In this document: positions 21,154-30,972 of the stretch, piece by piece
How the letters are laid out: each line of letters opens with the position of its first letter
Position numbering within the stretch: position 1 is the first letter of the stretch
NCBI RefSeq assembly: GCF_040289685.1
Contig: NZ_PSLQ01000005.1
Span: forward strand, 1-64,000
Source: Pyrinomonas sp040289685
GTDB taxonomy: Bacteria; Acidobacteriota; Blastocatellia; Pyrinomonadales; Pyrinomonadaceae
Direction: 5' to 3'
DNA: 64,000 nt
Program-made: the position numbers and the translations under genes
Notes under the pieces: model-generated
The model's input: the letters and a program-made list of their open reading frames with translations, nothing else
Database searches by the model: none
What the model was told of the DNA's origin: nothing

Positions 21154-22164
21154 ATGTCGAGCAACACGGCCATTGTCGATGACGTTCAACTTTCCGCGCG
21201 GCGCATTTTTAGTGTGATCGCGCCGGAGTTGGCATTGGTCGAAGCGGAACTCGAACGACAAGCGCGCTCGAGCGTGCAGATCATCGCGCATCTGAACGAA
21301 TATCTCTGGTCAGCAGGTGGCAAAAGAGTGCGTCCGGCCTTGTTGCTTCTAGCGACGCGCGCCGTCGGCGGAGACGCCGCTCGCCACAGCGTCGTGAGGA
21401 TGGCGGCTGTGGTCGAGTTCCTTCATACGGCGACGCTCGTTCACGATGACATCATCGACAACGCCGAGACGCGACGCAATCGGGCTTCGCTCAACCGGCG
21501 CTTCGGCAATCAGATCGCCGTCTTGATGGGCGATTGGCTTTACATGTCGGCTTTTGAGACGAGTCTGGCCGAACGTTCGCTGCCCATTCTGGATATTCTA
21601 ACGGCAGTGACGCGCAAGATGGTCGAGGGCGAGTTGATGCAGCTGACCCTGCTCGGGAGCGCCGACATCTCGGAAGAGCAATATTTCGACGTGCTCGAGC
21701 GTAAAACGGCCTATCTGTTCGGCGCTTGTTGTGAGATAGGCGCGATCTTGGGCGGTGCAACGCCGGAGCAGCAGAAAGCGCTGTGCGATTACGGGATGTG
21801 CCTCGGCACAGCCTTTCAACTCATCGACGATCTGCTCGATTTCACCGGCACGGAAGAGATTCTAGGCAAACCGGCGGGTCTCGATCTGTTGGAAGGCAAA
21901 GTGACGTTGCCGATCATCTACCTGCTCGAGAGCGTGCCGCAAATGCGACGCAAAGTGCAAGCGGTGATGCGGTCCGAAAGTTATGCGGAGATCTCGCGCG
22001 CCGCGTTGTTGCGGGCGGCGGAAGAAAGCGGCGCGTTGGAACGGGCGCGCGCCAAGGCAGCGGAGTTCGCCGCAGCGGCTTGCGCCGCCGAGAAGCTTCC
22101 GAGTTCGATCTACCGCGAAGCGCTCTGCGCCATCCCGAACTACATCCTCGAACGCGATCGTTGA
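21154..22164 (+). CDS. trans-polyprenyl diphosphate synthase
   Basis: Elongates allylic diphosphates with isopentenyl diphosphate to make the side chain of menaquinone or a similar polyprenyl. The first Asp-rich motif DDIID is at 98-102 and the second DDLLD at 225-229. GGKRVRPALLLL and KTAYLF are also typical. It is 336 residues from ATG 21154. The frame is open from TTG 21091, which would add 21 residues without clear homology. Chain length cannot be fixed from sequence, but the size and motifs fit long-chain IspB/HepT enzymes. That would match the menaquinone-type succinate dehydrogenase elsewhere in the window. Confidence 0.9.
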   Translation: MSSNTAIVDDVQLSARRIFSVIAPELALVEAELERQARSSVQIIAHLNEYLWSAGGKRVRPALLLLATRAVGGDAARHSVVRMAAVVEFLHTATLVHDDIIDNAETRRNRASLNRRFGNQIAVLMGDWLYMSAFETSLAERSLPILDILTAVTRKMVEGELMQLTLLGSADISEEQYFDVLERKTAYLFGACCEIGAILGGATPEQQKALCDYGMCLGTAFQLIDDLLDFTGTEEILGKPAGLDLLEGKVTLPIIYLLESVPQMRRKVQAVMRSESYAEISRAALLRAAEESGALERARAKAAEFAAAACAAEKLPSSIYREALCAIPNYILERDR

Positions 22165-22317
22165 TCTTGCTTTTCGTCGAACTTTGAGTAAGCTTAGGCG
22201 TGATCGGCTTCATCGTTTCCTTTCGGCTGCCGATTCGTCGCTTGAACGGAGACGTGGCTTGCGTTGAATGCCGATCGGTCTTTTGATCGCGTCGCTTTTT
22301 GCTGGTGAGTTTCTCAG

Positions 22318-22890
22318 ATGCCGGACGAAAACCTCTTGACCACTTTGGAGCAGAGCTTGCGTCAAGCGCGGGCGACGCGCGCGCGGTTAGCCGCGCGCTT
22401 AGCCGAGCTTGAAGCCGAAGCCGAAAAGGTGCGGACGGAGTTAGCCGAAGTAGATGCGCTCGCCAATCAGACGGAAGCGGCTATGTTGCGGATCCTCTCT
22501 TCCGTGCTCGGTGCAAGCAGCTCCACAAACTCGATAGCGCTTTCGGTCCCTTCCGATGAAGAGATCGAGGCGGCACTGCGCCGCGATGAGGCCAAAAACG
22601 CGCACGCTGCACGCCATCAACCGCCGCCAGTACGCTCCGACATCGAACCGAAGAGCACGCGCTTCGCCGACCGGACCATCCCGCAAGCTGCGGCAGTGCT
22701 CTTGCGCGAGGCTGGTGGTCCGCTCCATGTCAACGAGATCTACAACCGATTGCTCGAGGGCGGTTTCCAGTTCACCGGCCAGCACCCAACGATCAGCATC
22801 GCCGTGTCGCTCAATCGCAACCGCCGTTTCCGTAAAGTCGCGCCTGGAACCTTCGATCTCGTGATCCGCGACGTAGCGCAGATGTCTTAA
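22318..22890 (+). CDS. coiled-coil protein with C-terminal HARE-HTH-like winged helix
   Basis: 190 residues. Residues 5-60 form a strong Ala/Glu/Leu/Arg-rich coiled coil. Residues 65-117 look disordered. Residues 118-182 (TIPQAAAVLLREAGGPLH onward) resemble the HARE-HTH winged helix that is found in RNA polymerase delta, ASXL proteins and restriction systems. The domain call is from pattern recognition. No enzyme domain is attached. A DNA- or transcription-associated role is inferred. ATG 22318 has a weak GGTGAG upstream. Confidence 0.65.
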   Translation: MPDENLLTTLEQSLRQARATRARLAARLAELEAEAEKVRTELAEVDALANQTEAAMLRILSSVLGASSSTNSIALSVPSDEEIEAALRRDEAKNAHAARHQPPPVRSDIEPKSTRFADRTIPQAAAVLLREAGGPLHVNEIYNRLLEGGFQFTGQHPTISIAVSLNRNRRFRKVAPGTFDLVIRDVAQMS

Positions 22891-23289
<399 letters not shown>

Positions 23290-23610
23290 ATGTCGATCAG
23301 ATTGTATGTCGGTAACCTCGCTTTTCAGACCACCAGCCAAGATCTGACGGATCTGTTTGCGCAGGCGGGCGCGGTGGAATCGGCGCGCGTCATAGAGGAC
23401 CGCGAAACGGGGCTCTCACGTGGTTTCGGTTTCGTCGAGATGACGAATCGTGAGGAAGGCGAGCGGGCCATTGAACAATTCAACGGCAAGGAATTGGACG
23501 GGCGTTACCTGAAGGTGAATGAAGCGCGGCCGCGCGAAGAGCGGAGCGACAATCGCCGGAGCAGCGGTCGTCCGAGCGGTGGTGGCCATCGCCGTCCGTC
23601 GCGTTGGTAA
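23290..23610 (+). CDS. single-RRM RNA-binding protein
   Basis: 106 residues with one RRM: RNP2 LYVGNL near the N-terminus and RNP1 RGFGFVEM. It ends in a short Arg/Gly/Ser-rich tail. This is the architecture of small bacterial and cyanobacterial Rbp proteins, often cold-induced. The start is ATG 23290, where the RRM fold begins and a Shine-Dalgarno precedes it. The frame is open to 23212 but that part is leader. The structured leader suggests post-transcriptional control. Confidence 0.92.
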   Translation: MSIRLYVGNLAFQTTSQDLTDLFAQAGAVESARVIEDRETGLSRGFGFVEMTNREEGERAIEQFNGKELDGRYLKVNEARPREERSDNRRSSGRPSGGGHRRPSRW

Positions 23611-23733
23611 GCTCGATATTTGGAAGGCGCCCTTCGGGGCGCTTTCGATCATGCGCTCTTTATTGATTTCAATTGGATCGAGGAAAGGACCGCAGGCCGT
23701 CGCTTCAAGGGCGGCGGCGCGAGAGAATCAAGA

Positions 23734-24627
23734 ATGCAGAACGCAGGAACCTTCGGGAAACAAGCGCGCGCGCGCGTGGTTGCAAGACGTAGAAGGGCCA
23801 AAACGCTGGAGACGTGGCGACGCACGGGGCTTAATTGGACCACTGCCGTCGCCATGATCGTCTTTCACACCGGCGCTGTGGTAGCGCTTTTTAACTGGAG
23901 TTGGACGGGTTTCTTGGTGATGCTCTTTCTGCTCTGGGTATCGGGCGGGTTGGGCATCGGCGTTGGCTATCACCGACTGTTGACGCACAGGGGGTTCAAG
24001 ACGTCGCGTGCGTTCGAATATTTCCTCGCGTTGTGTGGCACGTTGGCGCTCGAAGGCGGTCCGATCAACTGGGTCGCCACGCATCGCATACATCACGCGC
24101 ACGCCGATGACGAAGGCGATCCGCATTCGCCGCGCGATGGCCGTTGGTGGTCGCACATCGGTTGGATTCTGGTCGGCACAGCACAACAGCATCCGGAAGC
24201 GACGTTGCGACGATATGCGCCCGATTTGATGAAAGATCGCGTGCATCGGGTGATCAACCGCTTCTACTACGTGCCGCTGATTGCGTCGGGCGTCGTCCTT
24301 TACGCGCTTGGCGGTTGGCCGTGGGTGTTGTGGGGCGTCTTTTTGCGCGTCACCATCGGCTTGCATGCGACGTGGCTCGTCAATTCGGCAACGCACATGT
24401 GGGGCCAGCAGCGCTTCCAAACGCGGGACGATTCGCGCAACAACTGGTGGGTCGCACTGCTCACCTTCGGCGAAGGATGGCACAACAACCATCATGCTCA
24501 CCCGACCTCGGCGCGCCATGGGCTGGCGTGGTATGAAATAGACATCAACTGGTGGACGATTCGCGCGTTGCAAGCCTTGGGATTAATTCACTCGGTCAAA
24601 CAAGCGCGCGTCACGGATGAACGCTGA
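23734..24627 (+). CDS. acyl-CoA/acyl-lipid desaturase, delta-9 type
   Basis: A membrane di-iron desaturase that inserts a double bond into fatty acyl chains. The three His boxes are HRLLTH (H80, H85), HRIHH (H117, H120, H121) and HNNHH (H250, H253, H254). Hydrophobic segments lie around 37-75 and 175-220. The basic N-terminus (ARARVVARRRRAK) is cytoplasmic. It is 297 residues from ATG 23734; the frame is open to 23620, overlapping the space after the RRM gene. Linkage to a cold-shock-like RRM protein would fit membrane adaptation to temperature. Confidence 0.92.
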   Translation: MQNAGTFGKQARARVVARRRRAKTLETWRRTGLNWTTAVAMIVFHTGAVVALFNWSWTGFLVMLFLLWVSGGLGIGVGYHRLLTHRGFKTSRAFEYFLALCGTLALEGGPINWVATHRIHHAHADDEGDPHSPRDGRWWSHIGWILVGTAQQHPEATLRRYAPDLMKDRVHRVINRFYYVPLIASGVVLYALGGWPWVLWGVFLRVTIGLHATWLVNSATHMWGQQRFQTRDDSRNNWWVALLTFGEGWHNNHHAHPTSARHGLAWYEIDINWWTIRALQALGLIHSVKQARVTDER

Positions 24628-24997
24628 TACGTAAGCGTCAGAAGCGAAGAAGGGGCCAGAAAAGTTTCGAGCGAGAGCGCAGCTTGCAACGCTCAAGGCG
24701 CGCTCTCGCTCTGTCTGCCCATACAAGACGCTCACCACGATCTCACAGCGCCCTCTCTTCTCACCCTTCGACGCCTTTCTTCCCGTGCCGATCGATGGCG
24801 AACCTTCCTTTCGATTCCCATGCGAGCAACGGCGTTCGTCGCTTCGTGCGCGCTCTTCGTCTTAGCGCGCGGTCGTTCCACCGCTTGCGTGACGAGGCGG
24901 TGCGAGGATAGAATCGCGGCTCGTCAGACTTCCTGAAGAACGTCGTAACTTTCCAGCAGACCGGAAATTCCAACACTTGGACGGAGGATGATCGAAC
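24628..24997. other. intergenic region, no gene seen
   Basis: About 370 bases between the desaturase and the M16 protease. I see no credible open frame or strong promoter; GGAGG at 24983-24987 belongs to the following gene. Confidence 0.4.
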
Positions 24998-27964
24998 ATG
25001 AAGATCAGGGCATGGATTGCCTGCGCGCTCGTCTTCTCGCTTCTCGTCCCAACGCTCGTCCCGGCGCAAAGACGAGCGGCTGCACGGCGCGCGCAGCCCG
25101 ACGCCGTTCTCCCGCCCATCCGCTACACCGAGTTCAGGTTGCCGAACGGATTGCGCGTCATCTTTCACGAAGACCGTTCGACGCCCATCGTCGCCGTTAA
25201 CATTTGGTATCACGTCGGTTCGAAAAACGAGGTGCCGGGCAAGACGGGATTCGCCCATCTATTCGAGCACATGATGTTTCAAGGCTCGAAGAATTACGAC
25301 GATGATTACTTCAAGCCGATTCAAGAAGCTGGCGGCACGCTGAACGGTTCGACCAATGCCGATCGAACCAACTATTGGGAAGTGGTCCCGTCGAACTTTC
25401 TCGAGCTAGCGCTCTTCATGGAAGCCGATCGCATGGGCGGTCTGCTCGACGCATTGACGGAAGAGAAGTTGAACAACCAGCGTGAAGTCGTCAAGAACGA
25501 GAAGCGGCAGAATTACGACAACCGACCGTACGGATTGGTACCAGCCCGCATCGCCGAAGTGATGTATCCGCCGAACCACCCATATCACTGGCTGACCATC
25601 GGATCGCTGGCCGATCTGGATGTCGCCTCGATGGAAGATGTCAAAGCCTTCTTCCGTCGTTTCTACACGCCGAACAATGCAAGCCTAGCGATCGCTGGCG
25701 ATTTCGATCCGCGCGAAGCGCGACGGTGGGTCGAGAAGTACTTCGGTCCGATTGCGCGGGGGCCGCGCGTCGAGCGAGTCGCTGCGCCGCAGCCGCGACT
25801 CGACCGCGAGATTCGGCAGACGATGGAGGACCGCGTTTCGCTATCGCGCCTTTATATCACGTGGCACGCGGTGCCGCAGTGGACTGCGGACGATGCTGCG
25901 CTCGACGTGCTGGCGCGCATTCTCGGCGGCGGTAAAAGCTCGCGTCTGTATAAGTCGCTCGTTTATGAGCAGCAGATCGCGCAAGACGTCTTCTCCGCGA
26001 ACTTCGCGCGCGAGATCGCCGGTCAGTTTCAGATCGTGGCGACGGCCAAGCCGGGCCGGTCATTGGACGAACTGGAACGTACGATCAACGCCGAGTTGGA
26101 AAAGATCAAGTCCGAAGGACCTACGCGCGAAGAGGTCGAACGCGCTTACAACGCCATCGAGGCCAACTTCATCTACGGTCTGCAGACCGTTGGCGGTTTC
26201 GGCGGGAAGAGCGATCAACTCAATCAGTACGCCATCTTTCTCAACGATCCCGGATACTTCGAGAAGGATTTGGCGCGCTACCGCCGCGTTACGCCACAGG
26301 ATGTGCAGCGCGTAGCGCGGACTTACCTGACCGATAAGCGATTCGTCTTGAGCGTTGTTCCAACATCGCAGCGCAAACCGAGCGCTGGCGGCCTCGCAGT
26401 CGAACCAAGCGCGCGCCCATCAACGAATCAGCCCTCGCAAGCTGGCAGCACACAACCAGCAGGCGCGCAAGCTCAAACTAAATCCGAGCGCGCGACGACG
26501 CCTCTTGCCGGAGCGGCTCCGGCGACCACCGAAGCCCGACGCGCTGGCAAGCAGGGCGGGGAGAAGAACTACAATTTGCCGAAACCGAAGCCCGATCCGA
26601 AGTTCAGCCTGCCGCCGATTCAGCGGCGTCGTTTGTCGAACGGACTCGACGTTTTGGTGGTTGAGCATCATGAGCTACCACTGGTCCAGATGAGCCTCGT
26701 CTTCAAGACGGGCGGTGCCGCTGATCCGCCCGAGAAGGCGGGATTGGCCAACCTGACGGCGGACATGCTCGACGAAGGGACGCGGCGACGCTCGGCGCTG
26801 GAGATCTCCGATGCGCTCGCTTCCATCGGCGCCCAACTGACGATCGGCTCAGGATGGGATGCGTCAGGCGCGAGCTTGTTGACGTTGACGCGCCATCTGG
26901 ACCGTGCGCTCGATATCTTCGCCGATGTCGTCACCGAGCCTGCTTTCCCGCAGAAAGAGCTTGAGCGATTGCGCGCGCAACGCTTGGCCTCGTTCCGTCA
27001 ACGGCGCGACAGCCCCGAAGCGATCGCGCAGATCGTCTATGCCTCGCTCCTTTACGGACGCGAACACCCATATGGTCATCCGCTTGCCGGAGATGAAAAG
27101 TCCGTGCAAGCGATCTCCGAAAGCGACGTGCGCCGTTTCTACGAGACATACATGCGCCCGAACAACGCTGCGCTCATCATCGTCGGCGACGTAACGCCCG
27201 ACTCGATCTTGCCGAAATTGGAACGCGCTTTCGGCTCGTGGAAACCAGCCGAAGTGCCATCCGTAAAGATCCCTACGACGGCAAACCAACATCCCGGACT
27301 TTACGTCGTCGATCGGCCCGGCGCCGCGCAGTCGGTGATTCAAATCGGCCAGATCGGCGTCGAACGAACCACGCCCGATTACTTCCCGTTGTTGGTGCTG
27401 AATACCATCCTCGGCGGGCAGTTCGTCTCGCGCGTCAACCTGAACTTGCGCGAGAGCAAAGGCTACACCTATGGCGCGCGCACAGCATTTGATTTCCGCC
27501 GCTTCGCCGGACCGTTCGTCGCCTCAGCAGGCGTCTTCACAGGCGTGACCAAAGAATCAGTTGAAGAGTTTCTCAAAGAGTTGCGTGGCGTGCGCGGCGA
27601 CATACCAATTACGCCGCGCGAACTCGAGTATGCTAAACAAGCGCTCCTTCGCGGTTTCCCGCGCGGTTTCGAGACACCGGGCCAGATCGCCGCGCGTTTA
27701 GAAGATATCGTCATCTACGGCCTTCCCGACGATTATTTCAACCGCTACATCGAGCGCGTTCGTGCTGTCACGCTCGACGACGTTAACCGCGTCGCGAAGC
27801 GCTATCTAGATCCTTCGCGCATGACGGTCCTTGTGGTCGGCGATCGACGAGCGATCGAAGCCGGACTGCGTTCGTTGCCGGAATTGGGGGCGAAGATCAC
27901 GTTGGTCGATCCTGAGGGGCGCATCCTGACTAGCGGCGAAGGCGCAAGCGAATCGCCGCGTTGA
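24998..27964 (+). CDS. secreted double-domain M16 zinc protease
   Basis: 988 residues with a signal peptide (about 1-24) and two M16 halves in one chain. The first half has the inverted zinc motif HLFEH (H87, E90, H91), with E168 exactly 76 residues after it. The second half (from about 545) lacks the motif, reading LANLTADML, so it is the non-catalytic partner. A Pro/Ala/Thr-rich linker (about 470-530) joins them. Many bacteria encode the halves as two genes, so this is a fused pair. ATG 24998 has GGAGG 10 bases upstream. It probably degrades peptides in the periplasm. Confidence 0.93.
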   Translation: MKIRAWIACALVFSLLVPTLVPAQRRAAARRAQPDAVLPPIRYTEFRLPNGLRVIFHEDRSTPIVAVNIWYHVGSKNEVPGKTGFAHLFEHMMFQGSKNYDDDYFKPIQEAGGTLNGSTNADRTNYWEVVPSNFLELALFMEADRMGGLLDALTEEKLNNQREVVKNEKRQNYDNRPYGLVPARIAEVMYPPNHPYHWLTIGSLADLDVASMEDVKAFFRRFYTPNNASLAIAGDFDPREARRWVEKYFGPIARGPRVERVAAPQPRLDREIRQTMEDRVSLSRLYITWHAVPQWTADDAALDVLARILGGGKSSRLYKSLVYEQQIAQDVFSANFAREIAGQFQIVATAKPGRSLDELERTINAELEKIKSEGPTREEVERAYNAIEANFIYGLQTVGGFGGKSDQLNQYAIFLNDPGYFEKDLARYRRVTPQDVQRVARTYLTDKRFVLSVVPTSQRKPSAGGLAVEPSARPSTNQPSQAGSTQPAGAQAQTKSERATTPLAGAAPATTEARRAGKQGGEKNYNLPKPKPDPKFSLPPIQRRRLSNGLDVLVVEHHELPLVQMSLVFKTGGAADPPEKAGLANLTADMLDEGTRRRSALEISDALASIGAQLTIGSGWDASGASLLTLTRHLDRALDIFADVVTEPAFPQKELERLRAQRLASFRQRRDSPEAIAQIVYASLLYGREHPYGHPLAGDEKSVQAISESDVRRFYETYMRPNNAALIIVGDVTPDSILPKLERAFGSWKPAEVPSVKIPTTANQHPGLYVVDRPGAAQSVIQIGQIGVERTTPDYFPLLVLNTILGGQFVSRVNLNLRESKGYTYGARTAFDFRRFAGPFVASAGVFTGVTKESVEEFLKELRGVRGDIPITPRELEYAKQALLRGFPRGFETPGQIAARLEDIVIYGLPDDYFNRYIERVRAVTLDDVNRVAKRYLDPSRMTVLVVGDRRAIEAGLRSLPELGAKITLVDPEGRILTSGEGASESPR

Positions 27965-28033
27965 TCAGTAAACGGCGGCGGGGCTGGCATCGAGCCGCCG
28001 TCGCCGATCGTTCTTCGGGAGCGCGAAGAGTTG

Positions 28034-29647
28034 CTACCGGCGCAGAGCGCGCCCGGCGAGCGCGCCCGTGTACCGGCCATCCTCTACCGCGAGTTGCCCG
28101 TTGACGATGACGTAACGCATCCCCACAGCGAGCAGTTCGGGTTGTTCGTAGGTTGCGCGGTCGGCCACCTTTTGCGGATCGAACACGATCAAGTCAGCGA
28201 AATAGCCCGGCGCGATGCGGCCACGTTGCGGGAGGCGAAAGATCTCAGCGGTTAACGCGCTGCTCACTCGAATGGCGAAAGGCAGACTGATCACACGTCG
28301 GCGGAAGACGTATTCACGAAGTTTGCGCGGGAATGTTCCGTACTTGCGCGGATGACCGGTCGAACCATCTGAGCCGGTGACAACCCATGATTGCTTCATG
28401 AAATTCTCGATGTCGCGTTCGTTCATGTTGAACGAAGCGACTCCCACATCGCCCAGTTCTCGAATGATCTCCAGCGCTGCTTCGACCGGTTTTGCGTGGC
28501 GTTCCGCTGCGATGATGGCTAAGGTCTTGCCGCGCAGGCTGGGATCGCGGCTCGACGTGATCAGAAGCGACGCTGGACCACCACGTCTTTGCAGATTCCG
28601 CTCCATTTCAGCGAGCAGGCGCACGCGGGTCGGTTCATCCGCTAAGCGCGCAAGCAGTTGATCTCTGCCTCCGGCTTCGGCCCAGCGCGGGACGAGCGCG
28701 GCGATCAGGCTGGTTCCCGAAGCGGTGTAAGGATACTGATCTGCCGTCACCTCTATACCTTCGACGCGCGCTCGATGGATCAGCTTGATAACTGCGCCGC
28801 TTTGTCCCCAGACTTCGCGCCCCAGCGCTTTAATGTGTGAGATGTGAACCGGGATCGAAGCTTCGCGCCCGATGCGGAGGGTCTCGCGAATGGAGCCGAG
28901 CAAGCCGATCGAATAAGAGTCCTCGTCGCGCATGTGCGTATCGTAGATGCCGCCTTTGGCAGCGACCACTTTCGCCAGTTCGATGACTTCCTCAGTGCGC
29001 GCGTAGCTCCCAGGAGCATAGTATAGACCGGTTGACATGCCGAATGCGCCTTCATCCATGGCGCGCCCGATCAACTCCTTCATTCTCGCGAGCTGATCTT
29101 CGGTCGGCGCGCTGTCGCTCATTCCCATTACTTGGCGGCGTACTGTGCCGTGTCCGACCAACAGCGCGGCGTTGGTCCCGATGCCTCCTTCTTCCCAACG
29201 ACGCAGCGTCCTTTCGATCTCGATCGGCCCACCGCCATCGTTTCCCGTGATGACCGTGGTGACGCCTTGCATCAGGTAGTTGACGTTGCTTTTCCGATTT
29301 GGGTCGGAAAGATCTTCCAACGTGTGCGTGTGCGGATCAATGAAGCCTGGAGCGACGATCAATCCGCGCGCATCGATCACGCGCCGCGCCTGCATGCGTT
29401 TGATGTTGCCGACATAAACGATGCGATCGCCGCGGACGCCAACATCAACCCTTCTCGCCCGCATGCTTTTCCCATCGAACACTATTCCGTTGACGATGAG
29501 TAGATCAAGAGGGGACACCTGCGCGGCGAGAGATGAACAGAAAAGGAGCAAAAACCAGAGGGTAAGTGCCGTTTGATGCAGCACTTCGGTCACCTTTCTA
29601 GCGGTTCGCTGATCGTATAGCAACGGGCGCATCGTTTCGACGGCCAT
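28034..29647 (-). CDS. secreted N-acyl-D-amino-acid deacylase (D-aminoacylase) family amidohydrolase
   Basis: 537 residues. A hydrophobic segment ending in LAAQ (about 27-43) is a likely signal peptide. The amidohydrolase barrel carries PGFIDPHTHT, a GHGTVR block, HISHIKALG and VTGSDGS. The family hydrolyses N-acyl-D-amino acids and related dipeptides using zinc. The C-terminal KPFD-like segment LIVFDPQKVAD is typical. The start is ATG 29647; ATG 29632 is also possible. It diverges from the unknown gene at 29835. Substrate choice is not certain, since dihydroorotase-like relatives share the motifs. Confidence 0.88.
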   Translation of the reverse strand: MAVETMRPLLYDQRTARKVTEVLHQTALTLWFLLLFCSSLAAQVSPLDLLIVNGIVFDGKSMRARRVDVGVRGDRIVYVGNIKRMQARRVIDARGLIVAPGFIDPHTHTLEDLSDPNRKSNVNYLMQGVTTVITGNDGGGPIEIERTLRRWEEGGIGTNAALLVGHGTVRRQVMGMSDSAPTEDQLARMKELIGRAMDEGAFGMSTGLYYAPGSYARTEEVIELAKVVAAKGGIYDTHMRDEDSYSIGLLGSIRETLRIGREASIPVHISHIKALGREVWGQSGAVIKLIHRARVEGIEVTADQYPYTASGTSLIAALVPRWAEAGGRDQLLARLADEPTRVRLLAEMERNLQRRGGPASLLITSSRDPSLRGKTLAIIAAERHAKPVEAALEIIRELGDVGVASFNMNERDIENFMKQSWVVTGSDGSTGHPRKYGTFPRKLREYVFRRRVISLPFAIRVSSALTAEIFRLPQRGRIAPGYFADLIVFDPQKVADRATYEQPELLAVGMRYVIVNGQLAVEDGRYTGALAGRALRR

Positions 29648-29834
29648 CGCTTCGGTTGAACGCTCCTGCAGTTTTGCGGATCAGAACCCGCGTGCAAGCA
29701 TAGCAGATGAGTGGGCCAGAAACGCAAATCGCTCGCGCTCGTAGAGAGGCGGTCCCGCATCAGACAGCAGAAGCGAGGGCAGATGGGAAGTCGTTCCGCT
29801 GTTCCGCCTCGGTCAGAACTTCAGCGTCGGTTCA

Positions 29835-30587
29835 ATGGCAGAAGGCGCGGGCCGTTCGTCGTCGGCGGGCGACGCCTCATCCGAGTTGAACGCCCGTCCG
29901 TTGAAAAGAGGTCGAAGAGCGCGCGAGGCACAGCGTAGTCTTTGCGATTGGATGTGTCTACAGTTCAGCCGAAAAGTTGGTGGGCCGTTCTTTTCGGCCA
30001 AGCTGATCAAAAAAGGCTCCAGACTTTTGCACACGCAATGCTGGTTCTGGGGACAAGACATCCGATCTCCGGCAGGCAATCTGCTCGTGCAGTACGGATT
30101 CGAGCGTTTCCGCCCACCTGAAGGGGTGGAAGGGAGCAGCGCTTACCTCCTCGCGCTCGTTCCGGCGCGCGAGACATCGTGCCTCATCTTGTGGGGCTTC
30201 GGTCTTTTCTACGGGACGGAAGGCGCCGGCGGCATCTTTCTCGACCGATTTCGCTTCCTGCCGCGATGGACGCCGCAGCACTTGTTGAAGCTTCCGCTAT
30301 GGCGCAAGGATCAGTTACCGGACGCGAGCGTGCCGGAGGAAGCGTCGCGGCTAGTGGTCGCGGCACGCATGTGCGCGCGGCTCTGTGCATGGATCGAAGC
30401 TTACGAAAGATGGGTCAACGGTCTCATGGGAACTTCGTACCACGCGCGATGCTTGAAGTCCTTTCCACAGGCGACGCACTCGCTGACGGAACACCTGCAA
30501 GGATGGCGGGACTTGCATGAAGCGATGAGCGCGATGGCGGTCGGTTCGAACACGTATCCTCTGTTAAATCAAATCCATTCGAGGTGA
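29835..30587 (+). CDS. unrecognised protein, first gene of a two-gene unit
   Basis: About 250 residues; I do not recognise the family. The core from about residue 45 is rich in Trp and Cys: HTQCWFWGQDIRSPAGN, then RFRFLPRWTP, then MCARLCAWIEAYERWVNG. The first 39 residues look unlike folded protein, so ATG 29952 is an alternative start. Neither start has a clear ribosome binding site. The stop is 7 bases before the DsrE-like gene, implying co-expression and a joint role, perhaps in sulfur or selenium chemistry. That role is inferred only from the neighbour. Confidence 0.6.
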   Translation: MAEGAGRSSSAGDASSELNARPLKRGRRAREAQRSLCDWMCLQFSRKVGGPFFSAKLIKKGSRLLHTQCWFWGQDIRSPAGNLLVQYGFERFRPPEGVEGSSAYLLALVPARETSCLILWGFGLFYGTEGAGGIFLDRFRFLPRWTPQHLLKLPLWRKDQLPDASVPEEASRLVVAARMCARLCAWIEAYERWVNGLMGTSYHARCLKSFPQATHSLTEHLQGWRDLHEAMSAMAVGSNTYPLLNQIHSR

Positions 30588-30594
30588 GAGTCGA

Positions 30595-30972
30595 ATGAAA
30601 GTCGCATACGTTTTCGCCACCAATATGGCCAGCACGCACAAGCTGGCGACCATGATTTTGCCGCAGTTGGAGCAGAACATTCACGGCGCTGAAGTGGTCG
30701 GGATGATGTTTTTCGATGACAACATCTTCTGTTTACGGCGGACCGACCCGGTCGGGGAGAGACTAGCGAAAGTGGCTGCGGAGAGGGGGATGCTGCTGAT
30801 GGTCTGTGACCAGTGTGCCCTTCGGCGTCATCTGGCTGAAGGGGATTTCACGCAATGCGGTCTCGGTCAGGTGAAGCCGAAAGGGTTGGTTGAAGGCGTC
30901 GTCGCCGGTTGTTTCCCGCAGTTCTATGCCGCTGTGGCAGTCGATCCGCCGGCGTACGTTATCACTTTGTGA
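30595..30972 (+). CDS. DsrE-like (SaoD-like) sulfur-transfer family protein
   Basis: 125 residues with a DsrE/DsrF-like alpha/beta fold pattern. Candidate sulfur-carrying cysteines are C71 and C74 in CDQC, C88 and C106 in AGCFPQFY. It resembles the DsrE-related group that some pipelines name SaoD, which I recall without being able to check. DsrE relatives pass sulfane sulfur between proteins. It lies 7 bases after the unknown 250-residue protein. Its last 11 bases overlap the 3' end of hemG on the other strand. Confidence 0.7.
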   Translation: MKVAYVFATNMASTHKLATMILPQLEQNIHGAEVVGMMFFDDNIFCLRRTDPVGERLAKVAAERGMLLMVCDQCALRRHLAEGDFTQCGLGQVKPKGLVEGVVAGCFPQFYAAVAVDPPAYVITL

